Below are positions 5,393 through 7,493 of a stretch of 7,493 bases of DNA, one piece after another. The DNA comes from Eubacteriales Family XIII. Incertae Sedis bacterium. GTDB taxonomy: Bacteria; Bacillota; Clostridia; Peptostreptococcales; Anaerovoracaceae. The notes below the pieces were generated by a model. That model was not told the DNA's origin. It saw nothing but the letters and a program-made list of their open reading frames with translations, and searched no databases. Position 1 is the first letter of the stretch. Every line of letters starts with the position of its first letter. A program made the position numbers and the translations under genes. The stretch spans positions 1-7,493 of the forward strand of contig JAISEX010000241.1 in the NCBI GenBank assembly GCA_031263875.1, in the 5' to 3' direction.

Positions 5393-6187
5393 ATGAGCAA
5401 AGTTATTGAAGTAAACGAACTGGTCAAGCGGTATAAGGGCGCGAAGGAGCCGAGCGTGAAGGGCATCGGTTTTTCCGTGGAGCAGGGCGAGTTTTTCGCC
5501 TTTCTCGGTCCGAACGGCGCGGGGAAAACCACGACGATTTCCATCCTTACGACGACGCTGTCGAAAACGTCCGGCGAGGTAAGGATCGCCGGATTCGACG
5601 CGGAGAAGGAGGCGCGCCGCGTGCGCGAAAAAATCGGCATCATTTTTCAGCAGCCGAGCCTCGACCCGAATCTTTCGGCGGAGGAAAACATCCGCTTCCA
5701 CGCCTGTCTGTACGGCATGTGCGGCTATCGCCCGACGTTTAAGCTGATGCCCGCCGCGTACCGCAAAAAAGTCACGGAACTCGCGGAAATCGTCGGTCTT
5801 GAGGACGCGCTGTTTCGCCCCATCAAGAAACTGTCGGGCGGCATGCAGCGCAAACTCGAGATCATCCGCAGCCTGATCCACACGCCCGACGTGCTGTTCC
5901 TCGACGAGCCCACGCAGGGGCTTGACGCCGTGAGCCGACGCAGCCTGTGGGAGTACATCGACGACACGCGCAAGCGGTACGGCACGACGGTTTTTCTGAC
6001 GACGCACTACATCGACGAGGCGGAAAGGGTCGACAAGGTCTGCATTATCAACCACGGCGAAATCGCGGTCTGCGCCTCGCCGGACGAGATGAAACGCACC
6101 GTCAATTTCGACCCGACCCCGAAGGTCTGCCTGCCGTCGCTTGAGGACGCCTACGTTGAATTTCTGAACGGAGGCGCCGCGGCATGA
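5393..6187 (+). CDS. ABC exporter ATP-binding protein, DrrA/CcmA-like
   Basis: This 264-residue cytoplasmic ATPase should power the membrane protein encoded next to it. In order it has Walker A GPNGAGKT (39-46), the Q-loop Gln in IIFQQPSL (about 86), the signature LSGGMQRK (147-154), Walker B VLFLDEP (167-173), the D-loop GLDAVSR (177-183) and the switch His in TTHYIDEA (H205). The tail PSLEDAYVEFLNG is typical of the drug-exporter DrrA branch, which pairs with ABC-2 permeases. A stretch after the Q-loop region (about 108-122, GMCGYRPTFKLMPAAY) looks slightly longer than in DrrA. The ATG has GGAGG 7 bases upstream. The stop overlaps the permease start (ATGA), so the two form a translationally coupled pair. 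The substrate cannot be told from sequence. Confidence 0.95.
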   Translation: MSKVIEVNELVKRYKGAKEPSVKGIGFSVEQGEFFAFLGPNGAGKTTTISILTTTLSKTSGEVRIAGFDAEKEARRVREKIGIIFQQPSLDPNLSAEENIRFHACLYGMCGYRPTFKLMPAAYRKKVTELAEIVGLEDALFRPIKKLSGGMQRKLEIIRSLIHTPDVLFLDEPTQGLDAVSRRSLWEYIDDTRKRYGTTVFLTTHYIDEAERVDKVCIINHGEIAVCASPDEMKRTVNFDPTPKVCLPSLEDAYVEFLNGGAAA

Positions 6188-7002
6188 ACGAGATGAGTTT
6201 AACACGAAAAAATTCGCGGGTTTTCCGGGAGCTGAACACCACCATTACGGTGATGGCGCGCGAAATCACGCTGCTGTTCAAATCGCCGAGCACCTTGATC
6301 GCAAGCCTCGCCATGCCGATCATGATGATGGGCATGATCGGCGGGAACCTTATGCAGAACATGGCCGGCGGCCTGGGCTTCGACTTCGGCGGCTTTATGC
6401 TCGTGGGCATGCTCGTCAACATGCTGTTTATGATGGTGTCGATGAACATGACATCGCTCGTCGAGGATCGCGAAACGGACTTCAACCAGGAGATGCTCGT
6501 GTCGCCCGTGTCGCGCTATTCGCTCGTGCTCGGCAAAATACTCGGCGCGACCTTCGGCGCGATCGTAAGCATGGCGGGAACGCTGATCGTCGGACTTTTC
6601 ATGGGTATTACACTTCCACTCGGAAAACTGCTGCTGATCCTCGCGCTGTCGCCGCTGTTCTGCCTATCGGGAGGCGCGCTCGCGATGATGCTGATCGGGC
6701 TGATCAAAAGCAAAAAAGCCGCGAACATGACGGTCATGCTTATCACGATGCCGCAGATGTTCCTGTCCGGCGCGATTATCCCGATCAACCAATCGAGCGG
6801 CATCCTGATGGTGCTCTCGCGGTTTATGCCGATGACCTACTGCCTCGACCTCGCGCGTGCGGTCGTCAACACCGGAAGCCCCGAATACGACAGCGTCGTG
6901 ATGTTCAATCCCTTGATAAACTTCGCCGCAATCGCCGCTCTGACGGTGGCCTGCCTGATCGCCGGCACGTTCTTCTATGTGCGAAGCGAGAAGAACCGGT
7001 AA
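6184..7002 (+). CDS. ABC-2 type permease, DrrB-like
   Basis: This 272-residue integral membrane protein is probably the channel half of the exporter, working as a dimer with two copies of the ATPase encoded just upstream. About six membrane segments are visible: roughly 36-53, 69-90, 119-142, 148-173, 181-200 and 244-266. Family landmarks are EDRETDFNQEMLVSPVSRYS (94-113), the cytoplasmic loop that contacts the ATPase, and MPQMFLSGAIIPI (189-201). Length is normal. The first third is strikingly rich in methionine: 14 of the 46 residues from 44 to 89, and 30 of 272 overall. The ATG overlaps the ATPase stop by 4 bp and has GGAGG (6170-6174) 9 bases upstream. No clear terminator follows; a dyad array begins 77 bases after the stop. 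Confidence 0.93.
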   Translation: MNEMSLTRKNSRVFRELNTTITVMAREITLLFKSPSTLIASLAMPIMMMGMIGGNLMQNMAGGLGFDFGGFMLVGMLVNMLFMMVSMNMTSLVEDRETDFNQEMLVSPVSRYSLVLGKILGATFGAIVSMAGTLIVGLFMGITLPLGKLLLILALSPLFCLSGGALAMMLIGLIKSKKAANMTVMLITMPQMFLSGAIIPINQSSGILMVLSRFMPMTYCLDLARAVVNTGSPEYDSVVMFNPLINFAAIAALTVACLIAGTFFYVRSEKNR

Positions 7003-7079
7003 CGGATTGTAGATTCACTTTCGGAAATTGCCCACTCATGCGCGGAATCGCGAGGGTTCGCCGCGGCGGGATTTGGACT
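7003..7079. other. Short spacer after the permease gene
   Basis: No gene and no convincing terminator. CGCGG (7041-7045) could pair with CCGCG (7061-7065), but no T run follows. Confidence 0.5.
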
Positions 7080-7187
7080 GTCAGGTTATTTGGTTGACAG
7101 ATTCGTGTGTCAATTGATTTTATTGACGAATTCGGTATGTCAAGTGATTTGGTTGACAAATTCGGCATGTCAACTGATTTTGTTGAC
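7080..7187. repeat. Second tandem dyad array, four units
   Basis: Four 19-bp units start at 7080, 7109, 7139 and 7169 (steps 29, 30, 30). They are of the same class as the array at 2986-3223, each starting GTCA and ending TTGAC. The core here is GATTT or TATTT and the linkers share ATTCGG. Unit 3 extends to TGTCAA-N9-TTGACA (7138-7158) and unit 4 to TGTCAAC-N7-GTTGACA (7168-7188), both perfect dyads. Cores and linkers differ from array 1, so arms, length and period are conserved rather than the whole sequence. Confidence 0.88.
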
Positions 7188-7272
7188 ACGAATGGTTTGC
7201 CGGGAGAGGTGATAGCAAGCCGGAATCCCCCAAGCCGCTTGCTTTACATGCAAGAATAGGCGCGAGTTTTTC

Positions 7273-7369
7273 TGGGCGCATGGGGCACTCAAATAATTTC
7301 GTACACAACCTTTGGCAGTTCTCCGCGCGAGGCTTGTACGAAAAACAGCCTCGTATTCCCCGTGCCCCA
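7273..7369 (-). repeat. Long structured hairpin element (C), partner of A1
   Basis: The outer stem is TGGGGCAC (7281-7288) with GTGCCCCA (7362-7369), 8 perfect pairs. The inner stem is TTTCGTAC (7297-7304) with GTACGAAA (7336-7343), 8 perfect pairs. CTCCGCGCGAG (7321-7331) is the complement of the CTCGCGCGGAG in A1. TGGGCGCAT (7273-7281) is the complement of the ATGCGCCCA tail. Between A1 and C, one inner-stem pair changes from T-A to C-G and two change between G-T wobble and Watson-Crick, so pairing is kept while sequence drifts. Confidence 0.7.
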
Positions 7370-7374
7370 GCGGA

Positions 7375-7451
7375 GCCTGTTTTACGCGGCTTCGTCAGAG
7401 GTACAGGAGCTTCGCCTGTTTTACGCGGCTTCAGCCGCAAGGTAAAACAGG
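7375..7451. repeat. 19-bp direct repeat with a strong hairpin
   Basis: GCCTGTTTTACGCGGCTTC occurs exactly twice, at 7375-7393 and 7414-7432. The second copy is the left side of a long hairpin: CCTGTTTTAC (7415-7424) pairs with GTAAAACAGG (7442-7451), and inside it GCGGCT (7425-7430) pairs with AGCCGC (7433-7438), leaving a 2-base loop and a 3-base bulge. No T run follows the + strand hairpin, so a simple terminator is unlikely. Confidence 0.8.
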
Positions 7452-7493
7452 ACAGCGTAGCGAGGCAACGCCGAGCGGAGGAGAGAGCGAAGC

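Larger units (their letters stand above)
7200..7493 (-). repeat. GC-rich dispersed repeat, copy C, inverted and cut by the window end
   Basis: This is related to copy A in inverted orientation. It contains the long hairpin element (7273-7369), CCGGAATCCCC (7220-7230, complement of A 563-573), and ends in GAGAGCGAAGC, like the GAGCGAAGCG motifs of A and B. GCAAGC (7215-7220) and GCTTGC (7237-7242) form a further inverted repeat. Between 7370 and 7452 it holds its own direct and inverted repeats, not seen in A or B. No gene is credible here. The repeat continues past the window. Confidence 0.7.

Noticed and set aside
5321..6205. 294-codon reading frame on the - strand opposite the ABC ATPase
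   Set aside because: It is Arg/Val/Asp-rich with no recognisable motif and lies opposite an intact ABC ATPase gene with every motif. It is a GC-rich codon shadow.
7041..7070. Terminator after the permease gene
   Set aside because: Only a 5-bp possible stem and no following T run.

Overview
The window looks like a piece of a GC-rich member of the Bacillota, probably Clostridia and perhaps from a metagenome. The evidence is the argR-recN gene pair, strong GGAGG-type ribosome binding sites, and an OmpR-type two-component system next to an ABC exporter operon. No rRNA, tRNA, CRISPR array or transposase gene is visible. The lineage is an inference from gene order and style, not from a marker gene. 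All six real genes are on the + strand. Long ORFs on the other strand and inside the repeats look like shadows of a GC-rich sequence.

Layout. Bases 1-811 hold no gene I can support. They contain a 21-C homopolymer, a GC-rich dispersed repeat (copy A, with two hairpins ending in the same short motif), and candidate promoters for the next gene. Then come argR (812-1261, arginine repressor) and recN (1263-2939, DNA repair ATPase), one base apart. Bases 2940-3600 hold an AT-rich tandem array of eight 19-bp dyads at about 30-bp period, a second copy of the GC-rich repeat (copy B), and the promoter of the next operon. Bases 3601-5324 encode a response regulator and histidine kinase overlapping by 4 bp. 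Bases 5393-7002 encode an ABC ATPase and an ABC-2 permease, also overlapping by 4 bp. Bases 7003-7493 hold a shorter array of the same dyad class and a third, inverted copy of the GC-rich repeat (copy C), which runs off the window.

How the genes work together. The kinase has two membrane helices and almost no extracellular loop, so it probably senses within or at the membrane. The regulator is OmpR/PhoB-type and resembles HssR. Four 11-bp direct repeats lie directly upstream of the ABC operon and two of the same kind lie upstream of the regulator gene, each followed by a good -10 box but no good -35. The likely circuit is a signal-responsive, autoregulated exporter, possibly for self-protection or detoxification; the substrate is unknown.

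The most unusual material is non-coding. (i) Two dyad arrays lie just past the ends of the recN and permease genes. (ii) A roughly 100-nt element occurs in copies A and C, with a perfect outer stem, an inner stem kept by a C-G to T-A change plus wobble pairs, and a fixed ATGCGCCCA tail. (iii) Copies A2 and B keep the same outer stem and tail but have tiny loops. I do not recognise either repeat family.
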